Origin: Denitratisoma sp. DHT3
GTDB taxonomy: Bacteria; Pseudomonadota; Gammaproteobacteria; Burkholderiales; Rhodocyclaceae
Reading direction: 5' to 3'
Assembly (NCBI RefSeq): GCF_007833355.1
Contig: NZ_CP020914.1
Coordinates: 854,047 to 918,046 of the forward strand
DNA: 64,000 bases
Part shown: positions 34,111 to 45,601 of the stretch, one piece after another
Numbering within the stretch: the stretch's first letter is position 1
Layout of the letters: every line of letters begins with the position of its first letter
Position numbers and translations under genes: made by a program
The notes under the pieces: model-generated
What the model was told of the DNA's origin: nothing
Databases searched by the model: none
What the model saw: only the letters and a program-made list of their open reading frames with translations

Positions 34111-34893
34111 TCAGCGCACGATGCCCCGGCCCGGCTCGGCCAGGAAATCCGCCAGGATTCTCAACTCCGGCTGTGTCTGGGCGCTTTCGGCGATGGCGGC
34201 GCGGGCCTCGTCCAGCTTGAGCCCCGACTTGTAGAGCGTCTTGTAGGCGCGGCGAATCGCCGCCACCGCTTCCGGCGCGAATCCCCGCCGCTTCAGCCCC
34301 TCGCTGTTGATGCCGTGAGGCTCGGCGGTATTGCCCGAAGCCATCACGTAGGGCGGCAGGTCCTGGAGCAGGATGGTGCCCAGCGCCGTCATGCTGTGGG
34401 CGCCGATGCGCACGAACTGATGCACCGCGGTGAAACCGCCCAGGATCACCCAGTCGCCGACATGGGTGTGGCCGGCCAGTTGGGCGTTGTTGGCGAAGAT
34501 GGCGCGGTTGCCCACCTGGCAGTCATGGGCCAGATGGACGTAGGCCATGATCCAGTTGTCGTCGCCCAGGCGGGTCACCCCCGCATCCTGGGTGGTGCCC
34601 CGATTGAAGGTGCAGAACTCGCGGATCACGTTGCGGTCGCCGATCTCGAGCCGGGTCGGCTCGCCGGCGTACTTCTTGTCCTGGGGCGCGGCGCCGATGG
34701 AGGCGAACTGGAAAATCCGGTTCTCGCAGCCGATCCGGGTATGCCCCTCGACCACGACATGGGGCCCCACCTCGGTTCGATCCCCGATTTCGACATGCTC
34801 GCCGACCATGGTATAGGCGCCAATGACGACATCCGCCCCCAGCCGAGCATGAGGATGGACGATGGCGGTCGGGTGGATGCGGGTTCCGCTCAT
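34111..34893 (-). CDS. lpxA: UDP-N-acetylglucosamine acyltransferase
   Basis: 260 residues from ATG 34893 (ATGA overlap with the fabZ stop). First acyl transfer of lipid A synthesis. The left-handed beta-helix hexapeptide repeats are clear ([20 protein letters not shown]), with the catalytic-His region [13 protein letters not shown] and the [20 protein letters not shown] stretch typical of LpxA. The C terminus is helical ([18 protein letters not shown]). Confidence 0.96.
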   Translation of the reverse strand: MSGTRIHPTAIVHPHARLGADVVIGAYTMVGEHVEIGDRTEVGPHVVVEGHTRIGCENRIFQFASIGAAPQDKKYAGEPTRLEIGDRNVIREFCTFNRGTTQDAGVTRLGDDNWIMAYVHLAHDCQVGNRAIFANNAQLAGHTHVGDWVILGGFTAVHQFVRIGAHSMTALGTILLQDLPPYVMASGNTAEPHGINSEGLKRRGFAPEAVAAIRRAYKTLYKSGLKLDEARAAIAESAQTQPELRILADFLAEPGRGIVR

Positions 34894-35336
34894 TCGATGG
34901 CCCGCACCGTGCACATCAGTTCGGCCTCCGCCGCCACCTGGTCATCCACCTTGGCCACCGCGGCGAACTTCCAGATGCCGCGCCTGTTGGCGCTGATGGA
35001 GACTTCGAAGATCAACTGGTCGCCGGGGCTGACGGGACGCTTGAAACGGGCGTTGTCGATGCCGACGAAGTAATACACCGACTTGTCGTCGGGCTTGCCG
35101 CCCATGGTGCGGAAAGAGAGGATGGCGGCGGTCTGGGCCAGGGCCTCGATGATCAGCACGCCGGGCATCACCGGATGATGGGGATAGTGGCCGGGGAAAA
35201 ACGGCTCGTTGATGGTGACGTTCTTCAGGGCCGTGATGCGCTCCCCCGGCACCACGTCGAGCACCCGGTCCACCAGCAGGAAAGGGTAGCGATGCGGCAG
35301 GTGTTCGAGGATCTGATGGATGTCCATCGAGGTCAT
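34890..35336 (-). CDS. fabZ: 3-hydroxyacyl-[acyl-carrier-protein] dehydratase
   Basis: 148 residues ([10 protein letters not shown]; a second ATG at 35327 is possible). It dehydrates hydroxyacyl-ACP during fatty acid synthesis and competes with LpxA for hydroxymyristoyl-ACP. Hot-dog-fold landmarks are [13 protein letters not shown] with the catalytic His, then [20 protein letters not shown] with the catalytic Glu. It overlaps both lpxD and lpxA by 4 nt. Confidence 0.96.
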   Translation of the reverse strand: MTSMDIHQILEHLPHRYPFLLVDRVLDVVPGERITALKNVTINEPFFPGHYPHHPVMPGVLIIEALAQTAAILSFRTMGGKPDDKSVYYFVGIDNARFKRPVSPGDQLIFEVSISANRRGIWKFAAVAKVDDQVAAEAELMCTVRAIE

Positions 35337-36358
35337 GACTTCTTCTCCAGTTCGGCGATGCGATTTTCGAGGGCGCGTATTTTATCGGCCATCGCATCCA
35401 GATGGCGCAGTCTGGCGAAATTCCGCAGCCAGTCGTCGTGGGCCATGAAAGGCACCGTACCGGTGTAGCTGCCCTGGCGGGCAATCGATTTTGCCACCAG
35501 CGTACCCGCCGAGACATGAACGTCGTCGGCGATTTCCAGATGGCCGAGGATGATCGCGCCGCCACCGATGGTGCAGCGCCGGCCGATATGGGCGCTGCCG
35601 GCGATGCCGACGCAGCCGGCCAGGGCGGAATGGGCGCCGATGCGGACGTTGTGGCCGACCTGGATCTGGTTGTCGAGCTTGGCCCCCTCCTCGATCAGCG
35701 TGTCCTCCAGCGCGCCGCGGTCGATGGTGGTGTTGGCGCCGATTTCGACATCGTCGCCGACGATCACCCTTCCCACCTGGGGAATCTTGACCCAGCGGCC
35801 GTCCGTTTCCCTTGCGAAGCCGAAACCATCGGCACCGATCACCGCGCCGGAATGGACGATCACCCGCTGTCCCAGGCGGCAGCCGGCATAAACGCTGACG
35901 CCGGGATGAAGCCAGGTGCCCTCGCCCAGTTCGACGCCAGCGCCGATGTTGCAGTTGGCGCCGACCACCACGTTCTCCCCCAGCACCGCATCCGGACCGA
36001 TCCAGGCACCCGCTCCGACCGAAACACTGGCCGGCAGCGAAGATTCCACCCGGGCCTGGGGATGGATGCCCACCGGCGGCCGGGCCGGCGGATTCAGCCA
36101 CTGCGAGAGGCGGGCGAAATACAGATAGGGTTGCGGCGTGGCAATGCTGGCGACCGGGCAATCCGCCGCGGCCTCCGGCACCAGGATGACCACCGACGCC
36201 GCGGTGGTCGCCAGCTGGCGACGATATTTGGGATTGGAGAGGAAGGTCGCCGCGCCGGGGCCGGCGCCTTCCAGAGAGGATACGGTATGGATGGGCTGGG
36301 AGCCGTCACCGGAAAGATCGCCGCCCAGGCGGGCGACGATCTCGCTCAAGGTGAGCAT
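35333..36358 (-). CDS. lpxD: UDP-3-O-acylglucosamine N-acyltransferase
   Basis: 341 residues from ATG 36358. Third enzyme of lipid A synthesis, with an N-terminal uridine-binding domain ([27 protein letters not shown]), hexapeptide-repeat beta-helix ([40 protein letters not shown]) and a C-terminal helix (RIAELEKK). The start is not certain: GGGAGGTGAT directly overlaps ATG 36358 and GTG 36361, too close for a normal ribosome binding site, and would be ideally spaced for TTG 36349, but that would remove the first conserved strand. Confidence 0.94.
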   Translation of the reverse strand: MLTLSEIVARLGGDLSGDGSQPIHTVSSLEGAGPGAATFLSNPKYRRQLATTAASVVILVPEAAADCPVASIATPQPYLYFARLSQWLNPPARPPVGIHPQARVESSLPASVSVGAGAWIGPDAVLGENVVVGANCNIGAGVELGEGTWLHPGVSVYAGCRLGQRVIVHSGAVIGADGFGFARETDGRWVKIPQVGRVIVGDDVEIGANTTIDRGALEDTLIEEGAKLDNQIQVGHNVRIGAHSALAGCVGIAGSAHIGRRCTIGGGAIILGHLEIADDVHVSAGTLVAKSIARQGSYTGTVPFMAHDDWLRNFARLRHLDAMADKIRALENRIAELEKKS

Positions 36359-36377
36359 CACCTCCCGGAAGCCGGAC

Positions 36378-36884
36378 TTACTTGCCGCCAGCCGGCTCGG
36401 CCAGGGCCTTGATCACCTTGTCGGTGACGTCGACTGAAGGATTCACGTATACCGCCTCCTGCAGGATCAGGGTGTAGCCTTCCTTTTCCGCAATGGTGCG
36501 CAGGGCCTTGTTGGTACGCTCGATCACCGACTGCAGTTCCTCGTTGCGGCGCGCGTTGACGTCCTCGTTGAACTCCCGCTGCTTACGCTGAAACTCGCGC
36601 GTCAGATCGGCGAGTTCGCGCTCCTTGCCCTTGCGCTGGCTCTCCGCCATGGTCAGGCTGTTCTTCTCCAGCTCCTCTTGCAGCTTCTGGGCCTGCTGAC
36701 CCATTTTCTGCATGTCCTGGCTGCGCTTCTCGAATTCCTTTTCCAGTTTCTTCATGGCCTTCTTGGCCGGGTCGGACTCGCGCATGACGCGTTCGGTATT
36801 GATCACGCCGACCTTGACATCGGCCAGGGCAGGTAGGGAAACCAGGCTGCCAAGAGCCGCAAAAAGCAGAACGGTCTTTTTCAA
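36378..36884 (-). CDS. skp: Periplasmic chaperone Skp/OmpH
   Basis: 168 residues from a TTG start at 36884, preceded by GGAGATG. A signal peptide (MKKTVLLFAALGSLVSLPALA) precedes a small beta core (VKVGVINTERVM) and a long charged coiled coil (residues ~40-130, LEKEFEKRSQDMQKMGQQ), the tentacles that hold unfolded outer-membrane proteins. The C terminus returns to the core (YTLILQEAVYVNPSVDVTDK). It sits 15 bp after bamA, as usual. Confidence 0.94.
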   Translation of the reverse strand: MKKTVLLFAALGSLVSLPALADVKVGVINTERVMRESDPAKKAMKKLEKEFEKRSQDMQKMGQQAQKLQEELEKNSLTMAESQRKGKERELADLTREFQRKQREFNEDVNARRNEELQSVIERTNKALRTIAEKEGYTLILQEAVYVNPSVDVTDKVIKALAEPAGGK

Positions 36885-36899
36885 CTTACATCTCCGATA

Positions 36900-39182
36900 C
36901 TAGAAAGTGGTGCCCATCTGGAATTGAAGCCGTTGCAAGCGATCCTCGGGCTTGTTTTTGAAAGGTTTCGCCAGGCTGAACTTGAGCGGACCCATGGGCG
37001 ACGTCCAGGCCAAGGCAACACCGACACTGTAACGCAAATCGCTCAGGGAAACCTTTTGCTCCTTGCCCCAGACCTGGCCCGCGTCCAGGAACACGCTTGG
37101 CCGCACCGATTTGTCCTGGCCCATGCCGGGCATGGCGAACAACAGTTCGGCGCCGCCGACCAGACGCCGGGTGCCGCCCAGCGAGTTGTCCGTGGTCACG
37201 TCCCGCGGTCCCAGGGTCGATCCTTCATAGCCCCGCACCGAGCCGATACCGCCGGCATAGAAATTCTTCCAGAAGGGCAGATCCTTGCTGCCGTAACCAC
37301 CGGCAACCCCGACCTCGCCATTGAGCATGAAGGTCACGCTGCGGGTGACCGGCCAGAAACGCTGGTACTGATAGTTGGCCCGGTAGTACTTCAAGTTGGC
37401 GCCCGGCAATCCCATTTCGCCGAAGACCCGCTGCATGTAGCCCTTGGTCGGGAAGATCCGGCTATCCACCGTATCCTTGACCCAGCCGGCGCTGCCCACC
37501 AGGGTGTTGAACTTGGAACCGTTGGCGGCCACGAAATCCTGGTAGATCTGAGGGCTGGTGCTGGTCAGGTCCAGCGATGTCGAATCCACCGAAGCGCCCA
37601 GGGCGATGGTGTCGTCCTCGCCGATCGGAATGCCATAACGCACGCCGCCACCGATGGACGAGATGTCGTAGGTGGCGATGTAGTTGAGGTTATTGGTGTT
37701 CGTCGTCCGGCGATAGAAGTCGAAGCCCCGGCTCACGCCATCCACGGTGTAATAGGGGTCGGTGAATGACACCGAATACACCTTGTTGACCTTGCTGGTA
37801 TTGACCTGGAGACCCAGGCTCTTGCCGCTGCCGAACAGGTTCTGCTGATTGATCGAGGTCGACAGCACCAGCTTTTCCGTGCTGGAGAAGCCGGCACCCA
37901 GCATCAGGCTGCCCGTGGGTTTTTCCTTGACGTTGACATTGACATCCACCTGGTCGGTGGTGCCGGGAACCGGCGGCGTCTCGACGGTGACTTCGTCGAA
38001 ATAGCCCAGCCGGTCGACGCGGCTGCGGGACTTGTTGATCTTGGCGCCGTCGTACCAGGCCGACTCCATCTGCCGGATCTCGCGCCGGATCACCTCGTCC
38101 CGGGTCTTGTTGTTGCCGGTCACGTTGATCCGGCGCACATACACGCGCCGGCCCGGATCGACGAAAATGGTGAAAGCGGCCTCCCGCTTGTCCTTGCTCA
38201 GTTCGGGCGCCGCGTTCACGTTGGCGAAGGCATAGCCCTCGTCGCCCAGGCGGTCGCTGATGGATTTGGTCGTCTCGGTCAGCTTTTCGCGTGAATAGAT
38301 CTCGCCGGGCTGCACCTTCACCAGTTTGCGAAACTCCTCGTCCGGCAGGAGCAGATTGCCCGCCAGCTTCACCGAAGACACCGAGTATTGGGTGCCCTCG
38401 TTGATGTTGATGGTGATGTAGATGTCCTGCTTGTCCGGCGAAATCGAGACCTGGGTGGACTCGACGTTGAACTCCAGGTAGCCCCGATCCAGGTAGAAGG
38501 AGCGCAGGGCCTCCAGGTCGCCCGAGAGTTTCTGCTTGGAATATTGATCGTTCTTGGTGTACCAGGTCAGCCAGCCGGGCTCCTGCAACGCGAACACCTC
38601 GAGCAATTCCTTTTCCTCGAACACCTTGGCGCCGACGATATTGATCTGCTTGATCTTGGCGACGTCGTTTTCCTCGACATTGAAGCTGAGGCCGACCCGG
38701 TTGCGCTCCAGCGGAGTCACGGTCGCCGTCACCTTCGCCGCGTAGTAGCCCTTGCTCAGATACTGGCGCTTGACTTCCTGTTCCGACTTTTCCAGCATCG
38801 CGCGATCGAAGATGCGCGACTCGGCAAGTCCCACGTCCTTCAGGGCCTTGCGCAGCTGGTCCTTGTCGAAGGCCTTCATGCCGACGAAATCGATGGACGC
38901 GATCGCCGGCCGCTCCTCGACGATCACCACCAGGGCGTCGCCTTCGATCTCGATGCGCACATCCTTGAAGAAACCGGTGGCGAACAGAGCCTTGATGGCC
39001 TGGGAGGCCTTCTCGTCCGTCATGGTCTCGCCGGTCTTGACCGGGAGATAGTTGAACACCGTACCGGCCTCGGTACGCTGCAACCCCTCAACCCGGATGT
39101 CACGGATCACAAAAGCGTCGAAAGCGCTGGCAGAGGAAGCGAACAGTGCCGACAACAGCCCCGCCATCAGGGTTTTCTTCAT
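36900..39182 (-). CDS. bamA: Outer-membrane protein assembly factor BamA
   Basis: 760 residues. A signal peptide (MKKTLMAGLLSALFASSASA) is followed by five POTRA repeats (about 22-345, starting FVIRDIRVEGLQRTEAGTVF) and the 16-strand barrel (about 420-760). The VRGYEGSTLGPRD motif of the barrel-interior loop 6 is present, and the chain ends in Phe (FQMGTTF). It is the core of the BAM complex that inserts beta-barrel proteins. It lies 4 bp after rseP and before skp. Confidence 0.97.
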   Translation of the reverse strand: MKKTLMAGLLSALFASSASAFDAFVIRDIRVEGLQRTEAGTVFNYLPVKTGETMTDEKASQAIKALFATGFFKDVRIEIEGDALVVIVEERPAIASIDFVGMKAFDKDQLRKALKDVGLAESRIFDRAMLEKSEQEVKRQYLSKGYYAAKVTATVTPLERNRVGLSFNVEENDVAKIKQINIVGAKVFEEKELLEVFALQEPGWLTWYTKNDQYSKQKLSGDLEALRSFYLDRGYLEFNVESTQVSISPDKQDIYITININEGTQYSVSSVKLAGNLLLPDEEFRKLVKVQPGEIYSREKLTETTKSISDRLGDEGYAFANVNAAPELSKDKREAAFTIFVDPGRRVYVRRINVTGNNKTRDEVIRREIRQMESAWYDGAKINKSRSRVDRLGYFDEVTVETPPVPGTTDQVDVNVNVKEKPTGSLMLGAGFSSTEKLVLSTSINQQNLFGSGKSLGLQVNTSKVNKVYSVSFTDPYYTVDGVSRGFDFYRRTTNTNNLNYIATYDISSIGGGVRYGIPIGEDDTIALGASVDSTSLDLTSTSPQIYQDFVAANGSKFNTLVGSAGWVKDTVDSRIFPTKGYMQRVFGEMGLPGANLKYYRANYQYQRFWPVTRSVTFMLNGEVGVAGGYGSKDLPFWKNFYAGGIGSVRGYEGSTLGPRDVTTDNSLGGTRRLVGGAELLFAMPGMGQDKSVRPSVFLDAGQVWGKEQKVSLSDLRYSVGVALAWTSPMGPLKFSLAKPFKNKPEDRLQRLQFQMGTTF

Positions 39183-39186
39183 AGGT

Positions 39187-40560
39187 TCAACCGGATAAGA
39201 GACGATTCAAATCGTTATAGAGCGCAACGGCCATCAGCAAGGCAAGCAGTCCCATGCCGATGCGCTGACCCAGTTCCAGCGCCTCTTCCGAAACTGGGCG
39301 GCCCCTGAAAAACTCCAAAAGATAATACATCAAATGCCCGCCATCCAGCACCGGCACTGGCAGCAGGTTCAGCACGCCGAGACTGATGCTGATCAGCGCC
39401 AGGAAGCGCAGATAGGGGCCAAGCCCCAGCCTCGCCGACTGGCCGGCGTAGTCCGCGATCGCCACCGGTCCGGAGAGGTTGCGCCAGGAAATGTCGCCGG
39501 TGATCATGTGCCCCATCATTTCGAGGCTCAGCTTGGCGGTTCCCCAGGTCTGCGACAGTGCCCGCCCGATCGCATCCAGCGGACCGTAGCGTACAACCAC
39601 CAGCAAGGGGGAATGCTGCCCGTCGGTCACCTGGACCATGATCCCGATGCGACCGACCGCCTGTCCGTGCTCGGTCGCCGCTTCAGTGGTCAACCGCAGC
39701 CGCCGGATTTCACCGTGTCGCCTGAATTGCAGACTCAGTTCCCGGCTCGGGCGGGCACGAATGGCGCTGGTCACTTCATCCCAGTAGACGATCGGTTGCT
39801 CGTCGATACCGACGATCTCATCCCCCGCCGCCAGGCCGGCTTTCTGCGCCGGAGAGCCGGGGGCCACCGCACCGATCATCGGGCGCAACCGCTGGCGCTG
39901 CAGGGCGAGGCCGAGCTTGCCCATCAGGTTCTCATCCACCTCCGTCGCGCCGAGATCGCTCAAATCCAGTTGTCGCTCGACCGACGCATGCCCCTCGGAC
40001 TGCAGCTCCAGGACCGCCCTGCCCCGCTCCAGCGCGCGGGAAATCAGGGCCAGGCGCAGCTCGCTCCAGGTCGCCACCGGCACGCCATCCACCGCCTTGA
40101 CCAGTTCGCCGGACCGGATGCCGGCCTGGGCGGCGACGCTGCCCGCGACGGGCTCGTCCAGCAAGGGACGGACTTCCTGCACGCCCTGGACGAACATCAC
40201 CCAATACAGCAGCACCGCCAGCAGCAGATTGGCCAGCGGTCCCGCCACCACGATCGCGATGCGTTTGCCCACCGGCTGGCGGTTGAATGCGCGGGGCAGA
40301 TCGTCCGGTGCGACCTCGCCCTCCCTTTCGTCCAGCATTTTCACGTAGCCGCCCAGGGGAACCATCGAAACCGCCCACTCGGTGCGATCGGCGCCGAATC
40401 GGCGCACCCACAGGACGCGGCCGAAACCGACGGAAAAACGCAGCACCTTCACTCCGCACCAGCGGGCAACCAGAAGGTGTCCCAGTTCGTGGACGACGAC
40501 GAGGGAGCCCAGGGCCAGGACGAAGGCCCCCAGGTACCAGGCAAGACTGGCGGCGCTCAT
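39187..40560 (-). CDS. rseP: Site-2 intramembrane zinc protease RseP
   Basis: 457 residues. Zinc-binding HELGH ([13 protein letters not shown]) in the first membrane helix and [17 protein letters not shown] near the C terminus are the two catalytic motifs. Two PDZ domains lie between ([20 protein letters not shown] and [20 protein letters not shown]). It cleaves anti-sigma factors such as RseA in the envelope stress response and remnant signal peptides. It overlaps dxr by 4 nt. Confidence 0.96.
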   Translation of the reverse strand: MSAASLAWYLGAFVLALGSLVVVHELGHLLVARWCGVKVLRFSVGFGRVLWVRRFGADRTEWAVSMVPLGGYVKMLDEREGEVAPDDLPRAFNRQPVGKRIAIVVAGPLANLLLAVLLYWVMFVQGVQEVRPLLDEPVAGSVAAQAGIRSGELVKAVDGVPVATWSELRLALISRALERGRAVLELQSEGHASVERQLDLSDLGATEVDENLMGKLGLALQRQRLRPMIGAVAPGSPAQKAGLAAGDEIVGIDEQPIVYWDEVTSAIRARPSRELSLQFRRHGEIRRLRLTTEAATEHGQAVGRIGIMVQVTDGQHSPLLVVVRYGPLDAIGRALSQTWGTAKLSLEMMGHMITGDISWRNLSGPVAIADYAGQSARLGLGPYLRFLALISISLGVLNLLPVPVLDGGHLMYYLLEFFRGRPVSEEALELGQRIGMGLLALLMAVALYNDLNRLLSG

Positions 40561-41744
40561 CCCGTCAGGCCTGCAATCACCGTCTGGGCCGTTTCCCGCG
40601 CGATCCGGTCGGCGGACAGCACCGATTCCAGATCCTCGACGGCCATGGCCGGCACACGATCCAGTACACGGGCAATCACGTCGGCAATGCGCAGGAACGG
40701 CAGACGCCGGTCGAGAAAGGCCGCCACCGCCACTTCATTGGCGGCATTGAGCACGGCGGGCGCGCTGCCGCCCGCCTGCAACGCCCGATAAGCCAGCTCC
40801 AGGCAGGGAAAGCGCGCCGTGTCGGGCCGTTCGAAGGTCAGTTGCGCCACGTCGAACAGATCCAGGGGCGCCACGCCGGCATCGATCCGTTCCGGATAGG
40901 CCAGCGCATGAGCGATCGGCGTCCTCATGTCGGGGTTGCCCAGCTGCGCCAGCACCGAGCCATCGCTGTAGGCGACGAGAGAGTGAATCACGCTCTGCGG
41001 ATGGATGACCACCTCGATCAGTTCGGCCGGCGCATTGAACAGCCAGTGGGCCTCGATCAGTTCCAGGCCCTTGTTCATCATGGTGGCGGAATCGACCGAG
41101 ATCTTGCGTCCCATCACCCAGTTGGGATGAGCGCAGGCCTGCTCGGGAGTCACGCGTTGCAGCTGATCCAGCGGGATGCTGCGAAACGGGCCGCCGGAGG
41201 CCGTCAACAGGATGCGGCGCACGCCGGAGCGGGCCAGGTTCCCGGCATAGTCGGCGGGCAGGGACTGGAAGATCGCGTTGTGCTCGCTGTCGATGGGCAG
41301 CAACTGCGCCCCGGACTGGCTCACCGCGCCCATGAAGACCCGGCCGGCCATCACCAGGGCCTCCTTGTTGGCCAGCAACACCCGCTTGCCCGCCCGGACC
41401 GCGGCCAAGGTGGGCTTCAGACCCGCCGCGCCGACGATGGCCGCCATCACGGCGTCGACTTCGGCCAGCGCCGCCACCTGTTCCAGGGCCGCCTCGCCCC
41501 AGAGGATTTCGATGCCCCGCGCCTCGGTCCCCAGGATCACCGCCAACTGATCGGCGGCGGCGGCATCGCAGGTCACCGCGTAACGCGGCCGGTGCTTGCG
41601 GCACTGCTCGGCCAGCTCCGCCATCCGCTGATGACCGGTGAGGGCGACGACTTCGAAGCGATCCGGATGCCTGGACACCACGTCGAGGGTACTCAAGCCG
41701 ATCGAGCCGGTAGCTCCGAGAATGGTCAGGCGTTGGCGAATCAT
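40557..41744 (-). CDS. dxr: 1-deoxy-D-xylulose 5-phosphate reductoisomerase
   Basis: 395 residues from ATG 41744 (ATGA overlap with cdsA). First committed step of the MEP isoprenoid pathway. NADPH-binding [16 protein letters not shown] is at the N terminus; [33 protein letters not shown] and [20 protein letters not shown] carry the metal- and substrate-binding residues. The enzyme supplies undecaprenol precursors to UppS, encoded two genes upstream. Confidence 0.97.
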   Translation of the reverse strand: MIRQRLTILGATGSIGLSTLDVVSRHPDRFEVVALTGHQRMAELAEQCRKHRPRYAVTCDAAAADQLAVILGTEARGIEILWGEAALEQVAALAEVDAVMAAIVGAAGLKPTLAAVRAGKRVLLANKEALVMAGRVFMGAVSQSGAQLLPIDSEHNAIFQSLPADYAGNLARSGVRRILLTASGGPFRSIPLDQLQRVTPEQACAHPNWVMGRKISVDSATMMNKGLELIEAHWLFNAPAELIEVVIHPQSVIHSLVAYSDGSVLAQLGNPDMRTPIAHALAYPERIDAGVAPLDLFDVAQLTFERPDTARFPCLELAYRALQAGGSAPAVLNAANEVAVAAFLDRRLPFLRIADVIARVLDRVPAMAVEDLESVLSADRIARETAQTVIAGLTG

Positions 41745-42529
41745 GGGTTCACGAGGGTCAACACGAGCGCCGTAAGCGGCAAAGTCGAAGTCAGGCTGTC
41801 GATCCGGTCGAGCACACCGCCATGCCCCGGCAGCAGGGCGCTGCTGTCCTTGACCCCGACCTGCCGTTTGATCAGGGATTCGAACAGGTCGCCGACGATG
41901 CTCGCCGCCGTCAGCAGCAGCAGCAAGACAGCATAAATCAGCGGAGCAACCTCCAGCTTGAATGCCGCCGCCATGCCGAAGCCATAGGCCTGGACCGCCA
42001 GCGCCGCTCCGGCCGCGCCTTCCCAGGTCTTGCCCGGACTGATGGCGGGCGCCAGCTTGTGGCGGCCGAATGCCCGGCCGGCCAGATAGGCGGCGATGTC
42101 GGCGACCCAGACCAGTCCCATCACCGCCAGCAACCGGGTCGGACCCAGCGCGTACAGACGCGCCAGGGCCCCCCAGGTGGGCAGCAGCAGCAAGAGGCCG
42201 ATGGCGAGGAACGGGACGTTGCCGACCAGGGGCCAGCGCCGGCGAAACCAGCAGGGCACCGCCACCAGCCAGAACAGGGCGGCGACGCCCCACAGCGACA
42301 GCCGGATTTCCGGCAACAGATACAGCAGGCCGCAGCCGAGCATCACCAGCAGCGGAAAGAGTTTGCGCCAGAAGAAAGGGTTGCCCCCCGCGAATCCGCC
42401 CCATTCCCAGGCTCCCAGGCCCGCCACCAGGGCGAAAAAAGCCAAGGCCCAGGAGGACGGCGCCAGAAACAGGATTGCCAGGACGACGGCAACCAACACC
42501 ACGGCGGTCAAGAGCCGCAGCTTAAACAT
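41741..42529 (-). CDS. cdsA: Phosphatidate cytidylyltransferase
   Basis: 262 residues from ATG 42529. A polytopic inner-membrane enzyme making CDP-diacylglycerol. About seven or eight membrane helices are visible; the family signature appears at the C terminus as [20 protein letters not shown], preceded by the catalytic region [16 protein letters not shown]. Its start overlaps the uppS end by 8 nt. Confidence 0.95.
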   Translation of the reverse strand: MFKLRLLTAVVLVAVVLAILFLAPSSWALAFFALVAGLGAWEWGGFAGGNPFFWRKLFPLLVMLGCGLLYLLPEIRLSLWGVAALFWLVAVPCWFRRRWPLVGNVPFLAIGLLLLLPTWGALARLYALGPTRLLAVMGLVWVADIAAYLAGRAFGRHKLAPAISPGKTWEGAAGAALAVQAYGFGMAAAFKLEVAPLIYAVLLLLLTAASIVGDLFESLIKRQVGVKDSSALLPGHGGVLDRIDSLTSTLPLTALVLTLVNP

Positions 42530-43298
42530 TGCCGTCCGTCCCCGCACGCGGCGACGGCGTCAGTTGCTCGCTGGTGCGACCGAAACGGCGCTCCCGTGAC
42601 TGATAGGAAACGATCGCCTGATCCAGGGCCGCGCCATCGAATTCCGGCCACAGGCAATCGGTGAAATACAGTTCGGCGTAGGCCAGTTGCCAGAGCAGGA
42701 AATTGCTCACCCGCTGCTCCCCGCCGGTGCGGATGAACAGATCGGGCTCCGGCGCGTAGGCCATGGAGAGGTGTTCGGCCAGGTCCTGCTCGGTCCAGTG
42801 CCCGGCTTTTTCCGGGTGCTGACGCGCCAGCGCATTGGCGGCCTGGAGGATGTCCCAGCGTCCGCCGTAGTTGGCGGCGATGGTCAACGTCAGACGGGTA
42901 TTGCCGGCCGTCAGGGCCTCGCCGGTCCGGACCAACTCGAGCGTCCGCGCATCGAAGCGGGACAGGTCTCCGATGACCCGCAGGCGCACGCCGTTCTGGT
43001 GCAGCTTTTCAACCTCGGCCTGCAGGGCCGCGACGAACAAGCGCATCAGGAACGAGACCTCATCGGCGGGGCGGCGCCAGTTCTCGGAACTGAAGGCGAA
43101 CAGGGTCAGGTATTCGATGCCGCGCTCGACGCAGGCCTTGACCATCGTGCGGACGGTCTCGACCCCCCGTTTGTGACCGGCCACGCGCGGCAGGAAGCGC
43201 TTTTTCGCCCAGCGCCCGTTGCCGTCCATGATCATGGCGACGTGGCGCGGCACGGCCCGCACTTCCGGGATATCCCGCGTGGAGCTGAGGAATGACAT
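42522..43298 (-). CDS. uppS: Undecaprenyl diphosphate synthase (cis-prenyltransferase)
   Basis: 258 residues from ATG 43298 (a TTG lies one codon upstream). It builds the C55 lipid carrier for cell wall and LPS synthesis. Motifs in order: [16 protein letters not shown] with the catalytic Asp, [23 protein letters not shown], and the C-terminal [20 protein letters not shown] and FTDCLWPEF. It lies 33 bp after frr. Confidence 0.96.
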   Translation of the reverse strand: MSFLSSTRDIPEVRAVPRHVAMIMDGNGRWAKKRFLPRVAGHKRGVETVRTMVKACVERGIEYLTLFAFSSENWRRPADEVSFLMRLFVAALQAEVEKLHQNGVRLRVIGDLSRFDARTLELVRTGEALTAGNTRLTLTIAANYGGRWDILQAANALARQHPEKAGHWTEQDLAEHLSMAYAPEPDLFIRTGGEQRVSNFLLWQLAYAELYFTDCLWPEFDGAALDQAIVSYQSRERRFGRTSEQLTPSPRAGTDGNV

Positions 43299-43331
43299 CA
43301 AGGGACGATGGTGGAGACGGTGGCGGACGCT

Positions 43332-43889
43332 TCAGACCGCCATCAGGTCCTTTTCCTTTTCCGCCAGCATCTTGTCCACGTCGGCGACGAAGCGGTCGGT
43401 GAGTTTCTGGATTTCGTCCTGGGCGCGGCGCTCGTCATCTTCCGAGACTTCCTTCTTCTTCAGCGCGTCCTTGAGCGTATTGTTGGCGTCCCGGCGCAGG
43501 TTGCGGACCGCCACCTTGGCGTTCTCCCCCTCGTGCCGGACCACCTTGATCAGTTCCTTGCGGCGCTCTTCGGTGAGCATCGGCATCGGCACCCGGATCA
43601 GGTCCCCCTGGGTGGCCGGATTGAGGCCCAGATCGGCCTCGCGGATCGCCTTTTCCACTTTGGCGACCATCCCCTTCTCCCAAGGCTGGACGCCGATGGT
43701 GCGGGAATCCACCAGCGTCACGTTGGCGACCTGGGTGATCGGCACCGGGGAACCGTAATAATCCACCTGCACGTGATCCAGCAGACCGGTATGGGCGCGG
43801 CCGGTGCGCACCTTGCCCAGATCGTTCCGCAACGCATCCAGGCTTTTCTGCATCTTCTGTTCGGTGTTCTTCTTGAGTTCGGGAATCAT
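43332..43889 (-). CDS. frr: Ribosome recycling factor
   Basis: 185 residues, exactly the usual length. It splits post-termination ribosomes with EF-G. Conserved stretches are [18 protein letters not shown], the [20 protein letters not shown] hinge region, [16 protein letters not shown] [15 protein letters not shown], and [16 protein letters not shown]. It starts 9 bp after pyrH. Confidence 0.97.
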   Translation of the reverse strand: MIPELKKNTEQKMQKSLDALRNDLGKVRTGRAHTGLLDHVQVDYYGSPVPITQVANVTLVDSRTIGVQPWEKGMVAKVEKAIREADLGLNPATQGDLIRVPMPMLTEERRKELIKVVRHEGENAKVAVRNLRRDANNTLKDALKKKEVSEDDERRAQDEIQKLTDRFVADVDKMLAEKEKDLMAV

Positions 43890-43898
43890 CTCAAGCTC

Positions 43899-44612
43899 CT
43901 ATACATGCACCAGGGTGCCTTCGTCCTCGCCCATCACGACGCGCTTCAGGGCGCCCGGCTTGAAGATCGAAAACACGTTGATCGGCAACTTCTGATCGCG
44001 GCAGAGGGCGAAGGCCGTGGCGTCCAGGACCTTCAGGTCGCGGCCGATGGCCTCGTCGAAGCTGATTTTGGCGAACCGGGTCGCCGTCGGATCCTTCTTG
44101 GGATCGGCGGTATACACCCCATCCACCTTGGTGGCCTTGAGCACGATTTCCGCCCCGATCTCCGAACCGCGCAGGGCGGCCGCGGTATCGGTGGTGAAAA
44201 ACGGATTGCCGGTGCCGGCGGCGAAAATGACGATCTTGCCTTCTTCCAGATAGCGGATCGCCTTGCCCCGGATATAGGGCTCCACCACCTGCTCGATATT
44301 CAGCGCCGACTGGACGCGGCCATTGAGGCCCGCCTGGCGCATCGCGTCGGACAGGGCCATGGCATTCATTACCGTGGCCAGCATTCCCATGTAATCGGCG
44401 GTGGCCCGGTCCATGCCGGTGGCCGTGCCCGCCACGCCACGAAAAATATTGCCGCCGCCGATGACGATGCCGATCTCGACTCCCAGTTCGGCCACCGCTT
44501 TCACTTCCGCGACGATGGTTGCCAGCATGGCGGGGTTGATGCCGTAGGCATCATCCCCCATCAGGGACTCGCCCGAGAGCTTGAGCAGGATGCGACCATA
44601 GGCGGCGGGCAT
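43899..44612 (-). CDS. pyrH: UMP kinase
   Basis: 237 residues of the amino acid kinase fold, phosphorylating UMP to UDP. The N-terminal [14 protein letters not shown], the [11 protein letters not shown] phosphate-binding loop, [15 protein letters not shown] and the nucleotide-site region [19 protein letters not shown] are typical. It lies 5 bp after tsf. Confidence 0.97.
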   Translation of the reverse strand: MPAAYGRILLKLSGESLMGDDAYGINPAMLATIVAEVKAVAELGVEIGIVIGGGNIFRGVAGTATGMDRATADYMGMLATVMNAMALSDAMRQAGLNGRVQSALNIEQVVEPYIRGKAIRYLEEGKIVIFAAGTGNPFFTTDTAAALRGSEIGAEIVLKATKVDGVYTADPKKDPTATRFAKISFDEAIGRDLKVLDATAFALCRDQKLPINVFSIFKPGALKRVVMGEDEGTLVHV

Positions 44613-44617
44613 GGCGA

Positions 44618-45514
44618 TTACCTGGCGGCGGCAGCGGCAGCCTGAGCGGCGACTTCGGCGGCGAAGTCGGTCACCTTCTTCTCGATGCCCTCACCGACGA
44701 TGTAGAGCACGAAGCCGGCCACCGAAGCGCCTTTGCTCTTCAGCAACTGCTCGATGGTCTGCTTGCCGTCCTCGGCCTTGACGAAGACCTGGCCGAGCAG
44801 GGTCACGTCCTTCAGATACTTCTGCACGGTGCCTTCGGCGATCTTTTCCAGCATCGCCTCGGGCTTGCCGGCTTCACGCGCCTTCTCGATAGCGACGCGG
44901 CGCTCGGTTTCCAGCAGTTCGGCGGAAACGCCGGACGCGTCGAGCGACTTGGGCTTGGAAGCGGCGATGTGCATCGCCAGGTCCTTGGCCAACTGCTCGT
45001 CGCCGCCCACCACGTCGACCAGCACGCCGATCTTGGCGCCGCCGTGGATGTAGGACGACAGCTTGCCCTTGGCTTCGACACGGGCGAAGCGGCGCGGCGA
45101 CATGTTCTCGCCGATCTTGCCGACCAGGGCCAGGCGCACGGAATCGACCGTGCCATCGCCCAGCGGCAGGGCCGCCAGCGCGGCGACGTCGGCGGGGTTC
45201 TTCTCCGTCACCAGCCTGGCGCAATCGGCGGCCAGATTCAGGAAGTCGTCGTTCTTGGCAACGAAGTCCGTCTCGGAATTGATTTCAAAAATACTGCCGG
45301 TCTTGCCGTCGGCACCGATATGGATCGCCACCACGCCCTCGGCAGCCACGCGGGCCGCAGCCTTGGTGGCCTTGTTGCCCAGCTTGACGCGCAGAATCTC
45401 CTCGGCCTTGCCCATGTCGCCGGCCGCCTCGGTCAGGGCCTTCTTGCACTCCATCATGGGCGCGTCGGTCTTCTCGCGCAGTTCTTTGACCATGCTTGCG
45501 GTGATTTCCGCCAT
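44618..45514 (-). CDS. tsf: Elongation factor Ts
   Basis: 298 residues from ATG 45514; a longer frame from 45571 adds unrelated residues. It exchanges GDP on EF-Tu. The N-terminal UBA-like region ([20 protein letters not shown]) and the signature [15 protein letters not shown] and [19 protein letters not shown] are clear. It follows rpsB by 87 bp. Confidence 0.97.
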   Translation of the reverse strand: MAEITASMVKELREKTDAPMMECKKALTEAAGDMGKAEEILRVKLGNKATKAAARVAAEGVVAIHIGADGKTGSIFEINSETDFVAKNDDFLNLAADCARLVTEKNPADVAALAALPLGDGTVDSVRLALVGKIGENMSPRRFARVEAKGKLSSYIHGGAKIGVLVDVVGGDEQLAKDLAMHIAASKPKSLDASGVSAELLETERRVAIEKAREAGKPEAMLEKIAEGTVQKYLKDVTLLGQVFVKAEDGKQTIEQLLKSKGASVAGFVLYIVGEGIEKKVTDFAAEVAAQAAAAAAR

Positions 45515-45601
45515 GAAAGTCACTCCAGAATCGATTGAAAACAATTGGGCGCCGCAGGCGCCGGGCAGCACTGCCCCGGCACCCCGGCGCCCTGGCTAGC
45601 C

